A stretch of 64,000 nucleotides of DNA from Liquidambar formosana (lineage: Eukaryota > Streptophyta > Magnoliopsida > Saxifragales > Altingiaceae), in assembly GCA_039720395.1 (NCBI GenBank), contig CM077826.1, positions 39,312,587 through 39,376,586 of the forward strand. Direction: 5' to 3'. This document shows, one piece after another, positions 1 to 10,741 of this stretch; the first letter of the stretch is position 1; the number at the start of each line of letters is the position of its first letter. The notes under the pieces were generated by a model. The model saw only the letters and a list, made by a program, of their open reading frames with translations, was not told the origin of the DNA and ran no database searches. A program made the translations under genes and the position numbers.

Positions 1-766
1 TTTTTTTTGGGTGAAATATTAGAGAGAAAAAATGAAACAAAAGTTTAAACCAGACGAGTGACAGAGCACCGATCGCCGGAAGTGTGGAAGTTGTTGAAGA
101 AAAACCTAGGTCCGACCGACCCGCTTTGATACCATATAGAAAAACTAAATTCTCATTGCTAATGGAATTGGCTGATTACAATGGTTTAAATAGAAGTCTA
201 AACATAGACTAAATATGGAAAGGAGATCACCTAAGGTTAATCAAATATTCATCCTCCTAATCAAATCACACAAACCCAATCTCAAAGATTAGGATTGAGA
301 TACGTATCTCAATTACATTATTGTAATGATTTAACATATCTCAATTACATTATTGCAATGATTCTACTTCTATTCTCTTATAGAGAGAGAGGGAGAGTAA
401 AGGTGAAGCATGTCATGAGGGTATATGATGGAAGTAGAGGAGACGGGTTTGGTTGTTCCAAGTCTAGTTCGTCGCTTGATGTGTTGAGCTTACTCCTATT
501 AAGCTTTATATTATTTTATGTATATGCTAGAGACACAGAGAGAGAGAGGGAGAGAAGCCGGTTGTTACTTGCAAAGGGTCTTTGCGATTCAGCTCTCTGT
601 TGGTATATGGATGGCCCTTGGTGAATCTGGGTTCTTGGGCTCAACAATCTCCACTCTTCTCGGGTCAGTGGTGTCCACCTAAGCAATTCCATTTTGCAAG
701 TGGTGATGCTCGTCATCGTGGTGGTCATGCTTGCCTTCAACCAATATTCATAAAGAGAAGGGGAAG
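1..766. other. Unassigned AT-rich non-coding DNA left of solo LTR
   Basis: No gene is recognised. The sequence is AT-rich with GA microsatellite patches near 384 and 537. A GCTTTGATACCA string near 124-135 resembles the reverse complement of the initiator-Met primer-binding site of LTR elements, but no flanking LTR was found. The segment continues past the solo LTR at 2059, because the two sides share the 5-bp duplication ggaag. Confidence 0.5.
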
Positions 767-1836
767 TGTAACGCCCCAAAATTTATATACCATTAACAAG
801 TACAATTTTTATGAGCTCCGTACAAATAAACATTTTCAAAATACATTCCATTTGAAAATACAGAGTATTGCGCAGCTGCGGGTAACGATGGTTAACCCAA
901 AAATCATCATCAATATACATTGGCCAACCAAATAAATAAAATTACATCGGCTTTAAATAAAAATAAATGTACGCGATAACTTCTCCAAATCTCGGCCCCA
1001 ATTCTACTACGTGCTTCCAACAATTATCACCTGAAAATATATTAGGGTGAGCGAACAACAGCCCAGTAGGAAATCTAATTCCTATACAATAAATAATGTT
1101 TCAAAAATCACATGCAAGCATTTATATATTCAAAATAATATATAAATTAAATAATATGAACTCCAAATCCTCAACCTCAAATATAATCCAATTGTCAATA
1201 AAATCAACCATCATAATCCACGACGTCAAATAATATAACCATCAATAATTATCACCTGCATAAATCAAATCTTAACATATGCTTCAAAATAATCATCATT
1301 CACCGTACAAGAATTAAACCCCCTACCTCAAAAATAAGTGAATAAAATGAATAACCACCACTGTAGACATGTAGATCAGCTTAACCAATATAAAATTCAT
1401 ATTGATATATATGGGATTGGAGCTCCATCGATCCGGCAATGGACTTCGACCTTTCTACCTCTCTCGCTCTGTCTCTGCTCCTTATTCTTCTCTTCCCTTT
1501 TCTATTTCTCTATTTATTTCCTTCTTCTCACTCACGTTCCTATCTCCCTTTCTCTTTCTTCATTTATTTCTCCTCCTTATTTTCTACACTTGACCTGCCA
1601 TCTTTCTTTCCTCCTTTTTTTCTGTTCTTTCTTCTTTCTTTTCTTCTCTTTCTCACGCACATCCCTGCCACCGTCCTTCCCAATTCTTCTCTTTCTTTTT
1701 TTTTTTTTAAATTTTATTTTTCCACACTTCTTTGCACCGAAAACTAAGCTTCTTTTCCTTCTTCTTCTTCTTTTTTTTTTTTTTTTTTTTTTTTCTATTT
1801 TGTTTCTTTCTTCCTTTTGTCTTTTCCTTCCTCCAC

Positions 1837-1877
<41 letters not shown>

Positions 1878-2053
1878 TATATATTTATATATATATATAT
1901 TATCACATAATCTAATCATCTTTTCCAGCCAATCAATTTAATATAAGGTCTCCCAACATTCAGTTAATCTCAAAATATTTACAATTATCCATCTATGTAC
2001 AATTCCACTGAATATACACGTAAAATAAATTAATAAATATTCGGGGTATTACA
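767..2053. mobile_element. Solo LTR (Ty3/gypsy-like), 1287 bp
   Basis: The element starts TGTAACGCCCC and ends GGGGTATTACA, so it has the TG...CA ends of an LTR and short inverted termini. It is flanked by a perfect 5-bp target-site duplication, ggaag at 762-766 and 2054-2058. No internal retrotransposon domain is present, so this is a solo LTR left by recombination between two LTRs. The interior has a pyrimidine-rich stretch (about 1450-1830), a T-run and an (AT)n microsatellite at about 1840-1875. The 5-bp duplication and CG-rich termini fit the gypsy superfamily, but a solo LTR cannot be assigned firmly. Confidence 0.85.
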
Positions 2054-2058
2054 GGAAG

Positions 2059-2564
2059 AAAATAGAGAGAGATGCAAGATCTGGTTGGTGAAGACTGAAG
2101 AGCTGGTTGGTGAGGAGGACATCGACAGAGGCTGTGGGTGTAGGGTGACGGTGGCTGGTTTCTGCCGTCGACGGAGTTGTTGCTTGGGTTGGGGTTTGAG
2201 AAGAGAGACGATGTGGAGGTCTTGGTTTGAGGATAGAGAGGGATAGGTGGAGAGGGTATTTTGGTCTGTAAAGATAAAAATGGATTAAATGAGTTAAAAA
2301 GAAAATTACTTGACTAATTGATAAAAAAAAAAAAGTAATATTTTCTTGAATAATGGTTATGAGTGTTCATGATTTAGGTTAAAACCAACCAAATTGAAGC
2401 AAACCAAATTGACTGATTTGGTTTTATTTTTATTTTCTTAGATTTGGTTTTGATTCTAATTTTAGAAAATCGAATTAAATTGGTTTGGTTTTTATTTTTA
2501 TTTTAAAAAAACCAAACCGAAAAAAAAACCAAAAAAATATAATATAATATAATTATATATTATA
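2059..2564. other. Non-coding DNA between two transposons
   Basis: This continues the host segment interrupted by the solo LTR. It holds T/A-rich tracts and repeated ggtttggtttt / aaccaaacc strings (2390-2535) that can pair with each other. No coding sequence is recognised. Confidence 0.4.
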
Positions 2565-2971
2565 GGGTAAATTGCACTTCAGGGTCTAGAGTTTGGGGTA
2601 GATTTCACTTAAGGGTCCCAAATTTTAATTGCATCAATTTGGTATCCAAATTATTAGTTGGGTTTTAATTTGAGGTCCACCGTCATGAACTGCTTGTTAA
2701 CCAAACAGTTTTGTCTCTAATTTTGCACATGTTGTGCATGTGACCTATATTATCCCTATTTTGCCTTTTTGATGGGTATGAAAGCTCTATTTTACCCCAA
2801 TATAGCTCATATCTGAAAATCAAAGTTGATCAATCTATGGTCAAAATGGTCAACCAAGGGTCCCATATGGTAGGTCTCATCAAGGCAAATCTACTCGTCA
2901 AATTTAGAGTCAATAGGGTCAACCTAAGGTCTTCAAATGCTAGGGAACATGGTATGTGTGGGTGAATGCAC

Positions 2972-5651
2972 TGTAACACCTGTAATTTTTAAATAGGGTA
3001 TTAAGGGTTTAATCTATAGTTAACATAGTTAATCCCATGATTTGTTGGATGACCTCACGATTGGGTAATATATGTGACGATGATGTATGTGTTTTGATGC
3101 TTGTTTTTATGCATTAAGCATTTTAAGTGTGCATTTAGCCTTATTTGCAACTTAAAGGTTTAAGCTGCTGAAATTTGGCTAAGTATTGGAGAAAAGTGAA
3201 TTTTTGTAAAACTTCATTTTTAAAGATAATTTTTTACGGTAATGGAAGTTTATAATATTATAAATATTGGTGATTTTATAGGAATTTATTAGCATGTTTG
3301 GATTGGGTTCCATACATGTTTGTTTTAGGAAAATCTGTCGGAAGACAAATTTTGTACTAAAATTAGAAAATGAGAATTTGATATATTGGGTATTTGATTT
3401 TTTTGATATTTTATTTGGATTCAAATGGGGGGTTATTTGCTTAGTTTCATTAAATAACTTAAAGTAAAAGGGAGAATAAAGAATGGAGAAGATTTACTTA
3501 AATGTTTTTAATGAAATAAGGCATGATATGTGCAGAGGTGGATGTAGTCGACTACAAGTGACATGTAGTCGACTACATCTTTCATGTAGTCGACTACATT
3601 GTCAATTTTAGCATTTTGGAATGTTTAGTCGACTACACATTGCATGTAGTCGACTATATCCCTCGGATTTGGCCAAAATCCATGTTTTTTAAGTAGTAAA
3701 ATGACGCATATGCCCCCACCCTTTTATATATACTCTCAAACCCGACCTTGGGGGTTTGTTCTCTAGTTTTTGGCTTGGGGGAGAGAGCTAGAGAGAGAGA
3801 GAGAATGTGGGGGAGAGAGAATGGGTGTTTGGATGAGAGGGAAAGTGTTTCTTTCCTCAATTTAAATGGGTTTCATGCATTTTTGGGTACTTTCTCTCTA
3901 TTTCCAGCTAGGGTTCATTCTTGGATGGCATGGGAGAGCATCATTCATGGCATTTGGAGTTAGGGTTTCTTGTTTGGGCTCATACATGCGTTCTTAGAGC
4001 TTGCTCTTGGTGGGTTGAGTTTGGATTTCGTGGGATTTGGTATGGATGTTCATTCTCACCAATTCTTTTGCATTTTAGAGGTATTTTCTCACACTTAAGG
4101 GTTAGGGTTTGTATTCCTTTGAGGGTTTATCATCTCTTTCTTACATTTATGGGTTTATTTATGCATATTGGGATATTGGGAGTTTTAATGGTGATTTAGA
4201 GTTGGAACTTCTATTATCCTCATCAACCAAGGCATTTTAGGAGCTAGTGCTTAGATTTGGAGCTTGCATGTGCATGCTAGGGCTTGGATTTCACACCTAC
4301 GACACAAAAGGCTGCATTTTTCACACATTTGATTGAGGTAGGTGCAATTTATATAGGTTTAAACTATTGACATGATAATATGGGGTATATTATCATAGTA
4401 TTTAGCATTCTTGAGCTTAGAATATTTACATAAATGATTTGCGGAATAAATCTTAGAATGAGATTATGGGTATTTGATAATCTAATTTGGGAATTATATT
4501 CTTTACGAATTTCGGTTTATTTTATACATTCTATAGAATATGGATGTATGGATTTTATGGTTAATTGATGTTTTTTTTATTATGATTTTAAGGCTATAAT
4601 CATAATGGGAATTTATGTTGTTTATCATAATTTTGGTATAATTATGAGGTTATTTGATTATGGGTTATATAGCATATTTTAGAGATGATTTTGGTTAAAA
4701 ATCATTTTATGGTTTATCACACTGCATGTTGGACATAATTATGCATTAAATGGACTTAATGAATACTGGGTAAAGTATTGCATAAAAAGGGGTCATTGGA
4801 ATTGAATTACTTGTAGTCAATAGGACTTTGCGGTGTTTTCCATTCCTTTGGTCCTGGGGCACTTTTCGGTTCTAGGTAGGAACCCTTGTGTTCCCAAATC
4901 AGAGGCTACTTTTCGGTTCCAGATAGGAACCCTTGTGTTGTCCTCCTGGAGGTTGGGTTTAAATCCTCCGTTTCCACGCGAAGACTCCTGTGGGAGTGGT
5001 CGGTAATTAATGGAATTAATGTAAATTAGACATGAGTCACATGCATTAGGCATTATACATCATTGTTTTAAGTTATGGTTTATAACTTATTTTGGATTTG
5101 TAATATACTTGGTTAGTATATTTTGTTTTAAATGATATAATTGGTTTTATTTATATCATTTCTTTAGTTTACTATGTTAAATTGTATCTACTGAGTCGTC
5201 GGACTCACGCCTATTATTTTAAATACTTTTCAATATTACAGGATATGAAGTTTATGCGAAGGCACGCTTACTTGGGATTTATTAATGTGGTTTATTAATG
5301 TATTTTCATGGAGAGAATATGTATTTCATTAATTTTATTAGGGCCGATGGCCAATGTAAATGTAAATTATATCAGAGATGTAATTTTAATTATTTAATGT
5401 TATATATGTGGGATGCAATGCATGGGACGATACCACCTGTATGGATGATCGGAAAATTTTTATAGAATGGATTTTTATAAGAGGTTTTATGATGGATGTC
5501 CTATCTACGGATGGGTTATGTTTGAAAATTGAAAAAGTTTTAAAATGGTTGAGATTTTAATACGTGTCATCCGTGTTTTACCAAATGATTTATTAAAGAA
5601 AAGCCTGTTTTATTACTATTGATCACGGCTTAATTATTTTGGGTCGTGACA
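2972..5651. mobile_element. Nested solo LTR, 2680 bp
   Basis: The element starts TGTAACACCTGTAA and ends GGGTCGTGACA. It is flanked by a perfect 5-bp duplication, tgcac at 2967-2971 and 5652-5656. It has no reverse transcriptase, integrase or gag, so it is a solo LTR, large but within the range of plant gypsy LTRs. It lies inside the Mutator-type element and is therefore younger. It contains the 21-bp-spaced palindrome cluster at 3544-3657 and, just downstream, a TATA-like tatatata near 3726, so that part is probably the U3 promoter region. A short inverted duplication with ttcggttc strings occurs around 4860-4940. Confidence 0.85.
3544..3657. repeat. Five GTAGTCGACTAC palindromes at 21-bp spacing
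   Basis: Near-identical 12-bp palindromes start at 3544, 3565, 3586, 3625 and 3646. Three of the four intervals are 21 bp; the remaining one is 39 bp. The fourth copy starts TTAG and the fifth ends CTAT. They lie about 70-180 bp upstream of a TATA-like sequence inside the solo LTR. That suggests protein-binding sites of the LTR promoter, which is inference. Confidence 0.75.
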
Positions 5652-6378
5652 TGCACCCACACTGGATCACAATCCACTTCACCTTCAACCTCAAAACAGG
5701 TTCAAGGAGAAAATGTCAGTTTTAAGTTTTGTTCCGGGCCAACTTCCCCTTTACTTATCTCACTCATTTCTCAACTAAATTCAGTGATACAAAAGCCGAA
5801 TTGAAGTTCTTTCAGAGCACTACAAGCGCACACAAATCGTTCATCCAAAAACTTATAAAATCATAATAATTTTTTAGCCCAAAGTCTAGAGTTTATAACC
5901 TGAAAATCCGGCAATTTTCAAGAACTCATCCCACGGTGGAGTATTAACCCAAAACTAGTCGCCGACGCCACTATTTCAAGAACTCATCCCCATCATTTTT
6001 GATGGGGTCATCGGCGAGGATGATGAGGGAAGAGGGAAAACAATGGCGGCGAATCTGATTGGGTGGATTTAATGGTGACAGTGGTGGTGGATCTAATGCG
6101 AATTGTCATCGCTGACGTTCAAATCTAGGTTGGGATAGTCGGGTTTCAAACCAAACCAATTGCCAATGCTAGCAATGAAGAATGGGGCGTGGGTTTAAGA
6201 ACACAGGCAAAAGCGACGTCGTTTTGTGGAGGGCATTAAAGTCATTTTAGGGATTCTGTTAACACCATCTCTAATTTCTGGTCAACACTAACATTGGGTA
6301 CCAAATTGACACAATTGAAATTCTAGACCCTTAAGTGAAACTTACCCCAAACTCTAGACCCTTAAATGCAATTTACCT

Positions 6379-6721
6379 TATATTATATATTAAAGTTTAA
6401 ATTGTAATTTTCCTATTCAAATAAGGGTAAAAATGCATCATATATTCAAGTTTAGTTTGTATTTTTAGTTATTACAGACGACCTTGAAGTTATTGATTGA
6501 TTTTCCTATGCTGTTGGGTAAGTTGCTCTTCAACAAATATGCACATGCCTTTGGAATGGGTTTGCTTTTGTTGATTTTAAGTTTCTTCTTGTTTTTTGCT
6601 TTTTAGATTTGCGTATATTAGACTATTAGTGTTGTGTGAGATATTAGTATGTATTAGATTGGAGCTTGACATATGTCAATACGTTTACATTTTGATATAA
6701 TGTTTAATGCTTTTATTAAAT
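6379..6721. other. Short non-coding spacer between two MULEs
   Basis: AT-rich spacer between the right end of the small Mutator-type element and the left end of the large MULE. No gene or repeat is recognised. Confidence 0.4.
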
Positions 6722-7345
6722 GGGAAATTAGCAATTACCCCTAATAGGGGACTGCTTTTAACCAAAACCCCACATTGTGTTTTGTTAAGTCCATAACCCC
6801 TGTTTTTTAAAAGTTTTTGGTGATAAGGTAATTAGCAAATGTGTTGTACCGGTTTTACCCTTTTTATTGACTTTTATATTTTCGTATACCAGATTTTTAG
6901 GATAGTGCAGATTTCACACGTAAGATATGTAACGGTTTTGAGAGGTGTTTCCTTTCGTGGGGGAGATTTTGTTGGGAGATTGATTTCTCTCTCCTCAGAT
7001 CAGCCCTGCTTAGATGTTTTCTACTTCTGTGACAATTTTTCTCTAATGTCCGCTACCTCTTTTCTCTCTTCTGTCGGCTTCCTCAACATTTTCGACATTT
7101 ATGTGGCATTTCTCAGAGCTGGACACAATACAGTGCTGGGATTTTTTGTAACGGTGAGTTTTGTAACAATGAAGCGAGGGTTTGAAGTGTATTTTTTGAG
7201 GATCAACTGAGAGATTTTGCACGTAGGTAAGATTTGTTTATGTCTTTACATATTTTCAAGTTTTTGAGGATGAACTGAGATTTTGCACGTGGGCTGGGGT
7301 TTATTTTGAGTGGATTGATTAGTTTGGGTTGAGCATTGATATTTG

Positions 7346-7545
7346 ATACTGATGACATCACCATGGTTTGTTGATGAGTTTTAATTGGTTTGGCATGTAT
7401 GTTGGAGGTTGTTCTTTACGGTGTAAGTATGTGAATTCCGTTTCAGACTTTTAACAGTATCACGGTACTGTCTACAAGCGTGTTATATGATTTGAACAGC
7501 AGTGGATTTACGATGTTGACAGTACCATGGTGATGTCATCAGTAT
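7346..7545. repeat. 22-bp perfect inverted repeat upstream of transposase
   Basis: Arms at 7346-7367 and 7524-7545 are perfect reverse complements (left arm begins ATACTGATGACATC), separated by 156 bp. Each arm includes a CAGTAT/ATACTG half-site of the motif scattered through the element. A full CAGTATCACGGTACTG copy lies between the arms at 7455-7470. The repeat sits 150-340 bp upstream of the transposase start codon. Confidence 0.8.
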
Positions 7546-7689
7546 ATGCAACGGTGTTAAGTATAATGTATAGTAAGACGGTACTGTTGGGTTAGGTGAT
7601 ATGTGTTGGGTTGTTGTTGTAATTGATTTGCATGTAGTAACACGAGAATGTTTGTATGTACTGTAGGTTATATGTAGGTGGAGTAACAC

Positions 7690-9993
7690 ATGGATGACAA
7701 CATTTGCTTGATGTGTAGTTTTGGTGGGAGCACATGTGTGATGCGGACAGATTTGTACACCTCTTTTGTTGATGTACAACGCTTTGTTCTTGCAAAGTGG
7801 AGGAGTTTGAGGTTGGGGAGGTTTGATCTTTTTTATTCTCTTTTTGGTCATACGAAGATTATGCTAGACAATGATGAAGATTTAAAGAACATGTTTTGCA
7901 TTGGGAGTCGTTACGGTATTCTTCAATTTGACATTGAAGTGGTAAACAATTGTGATATGGATTTGGACAATCATTGTATGGAAAACTCTAGAAGTTTGGT
8001 AGGACAAGAGTTTAATGAAGGGGAGACAGATTTGTTGCCGTCTTATTGTTTCCACAAAGAAAAGACTTTGCTTAGTGCTAGCTGGGTGAATTTGATTAAG
8101 AAGGTTGGCCAGTGTTTCACAGATGGTGTTGTTGAGTTTCGTGAGTCATTGCGCAAGTATTCTGTTGAGATTGGATTTGATTATGACTATGTGAGGAATG
8201 AACCAGGCAGAGTAATGGCAGAATGTAAGATGAAGGAGAGAAGGGGCTGCATGTGGCGAGTGCATGCAAGGATGGAGCGTTCAAATGGTTGTTTCTATAT
8301 ACGCGAGTTGAACAATGTGCACACATGTGGAGCAGCTGTTCGTACAACTAAGCATAAAAGAATGGGATCTGACATTGTGTCGTCTGAATTTGTAGAGGTT
8401 TTGCGTGGAAAGCCGCTCATTAGTCCAATTGAGGTTCGGCGAGATTTTAAAACCAAGTATGGGTTGGATATTTCTTATAGTAATGCGTGGATGGGAATTG
8501 AGAAAGCTCGGACTAGTTTGTATGGTGATAACTCTGAGTCATTTGAACAACTTCGATGGTTCATTGAGTAAGCAACGAGAACAAATCCGGGTAGTATATT
8601 TGTTCTTGATGTAGATGAAGATAGTAACCAGTTTAAGAGGTTTTTTGCCTCTTTCTTAGCATGCATTAACGGTTTTAAGTATTGTCGGCCGATGTTGTTT
8701 GTTGATGGTACTTTCTTGAAGAGTAGATACAAAGGTCAACTTCTAGCTGCTACGGCTAAGGATGGGAACCAAGGTGTGTTTTTTGTTGTTATCGCTGTTT
8801 TGTTGTTATTAAGAAGTAATGATTAAATTTCAATAGTTATGTCTTTTCGTGTAATGTGAGAAGTGACAGTACCTTGGTAATGTTTAATTGTATATTGGGC
8901 CACTAAGTGTTTCATAACTAATTAGAAACGGTTTTTATTTGTTTGTATGCAGGGTTATTCCCTTTGGCTTTTGCTGTTGTTGATTCAGAATCAGAGGAGA
9001 ATTGGAGATGGTTTTTTAAGAATTTGCTTGAAGTAGTAGGTGATGAGAGACAAATAACATTTATTTCGGATCGGAATAATGGTTTGAAATCTGCATTGCC
9101 AAAAGTATTTCCAAATGCATACCATGCATATTGTCTACATCATTTAAAAATGAATTTGAGAGATAAAGTTAGGGGCCACAAGTCTTTCAAAGATCGCATG
9201 GTTTTTTTGTTTTGTGAGTGTGCCTATGCTCCAACTGAGTATAAATTCTAGGAGAAGTTGTCTGATTTGTTGGAATAAGGAAAAGAGCAGGTGGAATATT
9301 TTCTGAATGATTGTCCGTTCCAGTATTGGTCCAATGCGTATTTTGAAGGTTAGCGGTACGGCGAGATGTGCTCCAATGCAGCTGAATCATTTAATGCTTG
9401 GATCAAAGAAGCTCGATTCCTCCCAATTACGAACTTGGTTGATATGATTAGATCGCAACTTATGGGGCAGATGTGTTCTAGAAGATTGGAAGCAGGTTCG
9501 TGGAATACTGTGTTATGTCCGAAGATAGATGCGAGGTTGGGTGATGAGTTGGAAAAGGGGAGGACATGGAGGGTGAGCATGTCGAGTGATGTTGTGTTTG
9601 AGGTGCACTCTCACCCTTCTGTTACGGTTGATATAGGAAGACGCACTTGCACATGTTATCAATGGCAGCTGAATAGGCTTCCCATGTTTGCATGCTGCAG
9701 TAGCAATACAGTCGTCTGGTGGTGACATTAATGATTATGTGGAGGAGTATTTTTACACTTCTTTCTTCATGGCGTCTTATTCACAACCAATCCATCCTAT
9801 ATCGACGGCATTAAAAGTAGCTGTTAGTGAGGAAAATGGTGATATTGTACTCCCACCCAGCACGAAACGACCAGCAGGGAGGCCCAAGAAGAGAAGGATA
9901 CCGTCTAGAGGAAAGAAGATTAGACAAATAAAATGTAGTAGGTGTGGACGGCTTGGTACACATAACAAGAAGACTTGCCAAGAACCAATTTAA
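7690..9993 (+). pseudogene. mudrA-type MULE transposase, disrupted
   Basis: Encodes a Mutator-like transposase that would cut and move the element in the nucleus. The reading frame starts at ATG 7690. An N-terminal DNA-binding domain (VGQCFTDGVVEFRESLRKY ... HTC) precedes the DDE catalytic domain. The catalytic Asp lies in FVDGTF (codon at 8704), the second Asp in FISDRNNGLKS followed by CLHH, and the Glu in SNAAESFNAW (codon at 9384). A SWIM zinc finger (CTCYQWQ...) and a C-terminal zinc knuckle CSRCGRLGTHNKKTC follow. One intron, 8774-8952, restores the frame (GNQ/GLFPLAF). Breaks: in-frame stops at 8569, 9249, 9276 and 9351, and one extra base near 9681-9683 that breaks the SWIM finger before its LPC-x-HA half. 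All domains are recognisable, so the decay is fairly recent. The family call is firm and the element is inactive as read. Confidence 0.9.
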
Positions 9994-10240
9994 TTTTTGT
10001 TTTGTGATAGTTTAGTTGATTAATTAGAAGTTGTTGACATTAGTGTTGAATTTGTATTTTTTGATTTTGGTTATATTACATGGAGAGATATTTTTGTCAT
10101 TGTTATATGTTTTTGGACAATATATAGGAATTTGTACATATGAGATTCTAAAACGTGACATCATATTAAACCCATTGGTGTTGTGTGGACAGCAATTACA
10201 TTCTGTTGAACAATTGAAAATGATCCAAATGTTAAATCAA

Positions 10241-10511
10241 CAGTATGATGGTACTGCGAAGAACCATAATGTTTGCATTTTGTGCTGTCAATAGTATGAT
10301 GGTACTGCCAAGATAAATATTGTTTGTATTTGGTGCTGTCAATAGTATGATGGTACTGCCAACATCCATATTGTCTGCATTTGGTGCTGTCAACAGTATG
10401 ATGATTCTGCGAACAACCATATTGTTTGCATTTTGTGCTATCAACAGTATGATGGCACTGCCAAGAACCACATTATTTGCGGTTTGTGCTGTCAATAGTA
10501 TGATGGTACTG
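10241..10511. repeat. Six-copy 51-bp tandem repeat carrying YAGTATGATGGTACTG
   Basis: The 16-base motif starts at 10241, 10292, 10343, 10394, 10445 and 10496, an exact 51-bp period. Copies read CAGTATGATGGTACTG or TAGTATGATGGTACTG with single changes in copies 4 and 5. The intervening unit has a conserved ttgcatttngtgctgtcaa string. The array lies between the 3' ends of the two convergent genes of the MULE. Confidence 0.9.
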
Positions 10512-10741
10512 TTGTAAGTAGGAAAAAGTATTACATCAAAATACAAGTGAATGATATGTTTACACCTGTTGGAATATGTAATAGTTGCAAATGTTATGTT
10601 AGGAACAATTAAATTTGTATTTACATTCATAAATCCAAAATAGTAAAACCTGTACTATAATCAATCACTAAACAAGTAAAAACTGTGTCCACAAGTCAAG
10701 AGTAATTATACTATAGTTTTTGTGCAAATTATCCAAATTGA

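Larger units (their letters stand above)
2565..6378. mobile_element. Non-autonomous Mutator-like TIR element, split by a solo LTR
   Basis: The left end (2565-2650) and the right end (about 6290-6378) are long inverted repeats of each other, about 75-80 bp and roughly 80-85% identical by eye. They begin GGGTAAATTGCACTT and end GCAATTTACCT. A 9-bp duplication tatattata lies exactly outside both ends (2556-2564 and 6379-6387), as expected for Mutator-like elements. No transposase is encoded. Without the nested LTR and its duplication the element is about 1.13 kb. The interior around 5950-6250 is more GC-rich and could be captured host DNA, but no gene was recognised. The flank is AT-rich, so the duplication carries less weight than it would elsewhere. 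Confidence 0.8.

Noticed and set aside
116..140. Possible LTR-element primer-binding site (GCTTTGATACCA) on the - strand
   Set aside because: No LTR with TG/CA ends or repeat partner was found beside it.
1338..1941. Overlapping open frames rich in Phe/Leu/Ser and Lys/Arg
   Set aside because: They are translations of a pyrimidine-rich, T-run and (AT)n stretch inside a solo LTR; no domain or codon signal.
5950..6250. Captured host gene fragment in the Mutator-type element
   Set aside because: More GC-rich and with atggcggcg, but no recognisable protein and no open frame of useful length.
7690..8571. Separate host gene encoding a MuDR-domain protein
   Set aside because: The frame continues past the stop into the DDE domain with consistent phase, so it is the N-terminal part of a broken transposase, not a domesticated gene.
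10228..10520. CRISPR-like array
   Set aside because: Regular 51-bp repeats, but the spacers are also repeated, the context is a plant transposon and no cas genes exist; it is a simple tandem repeat.
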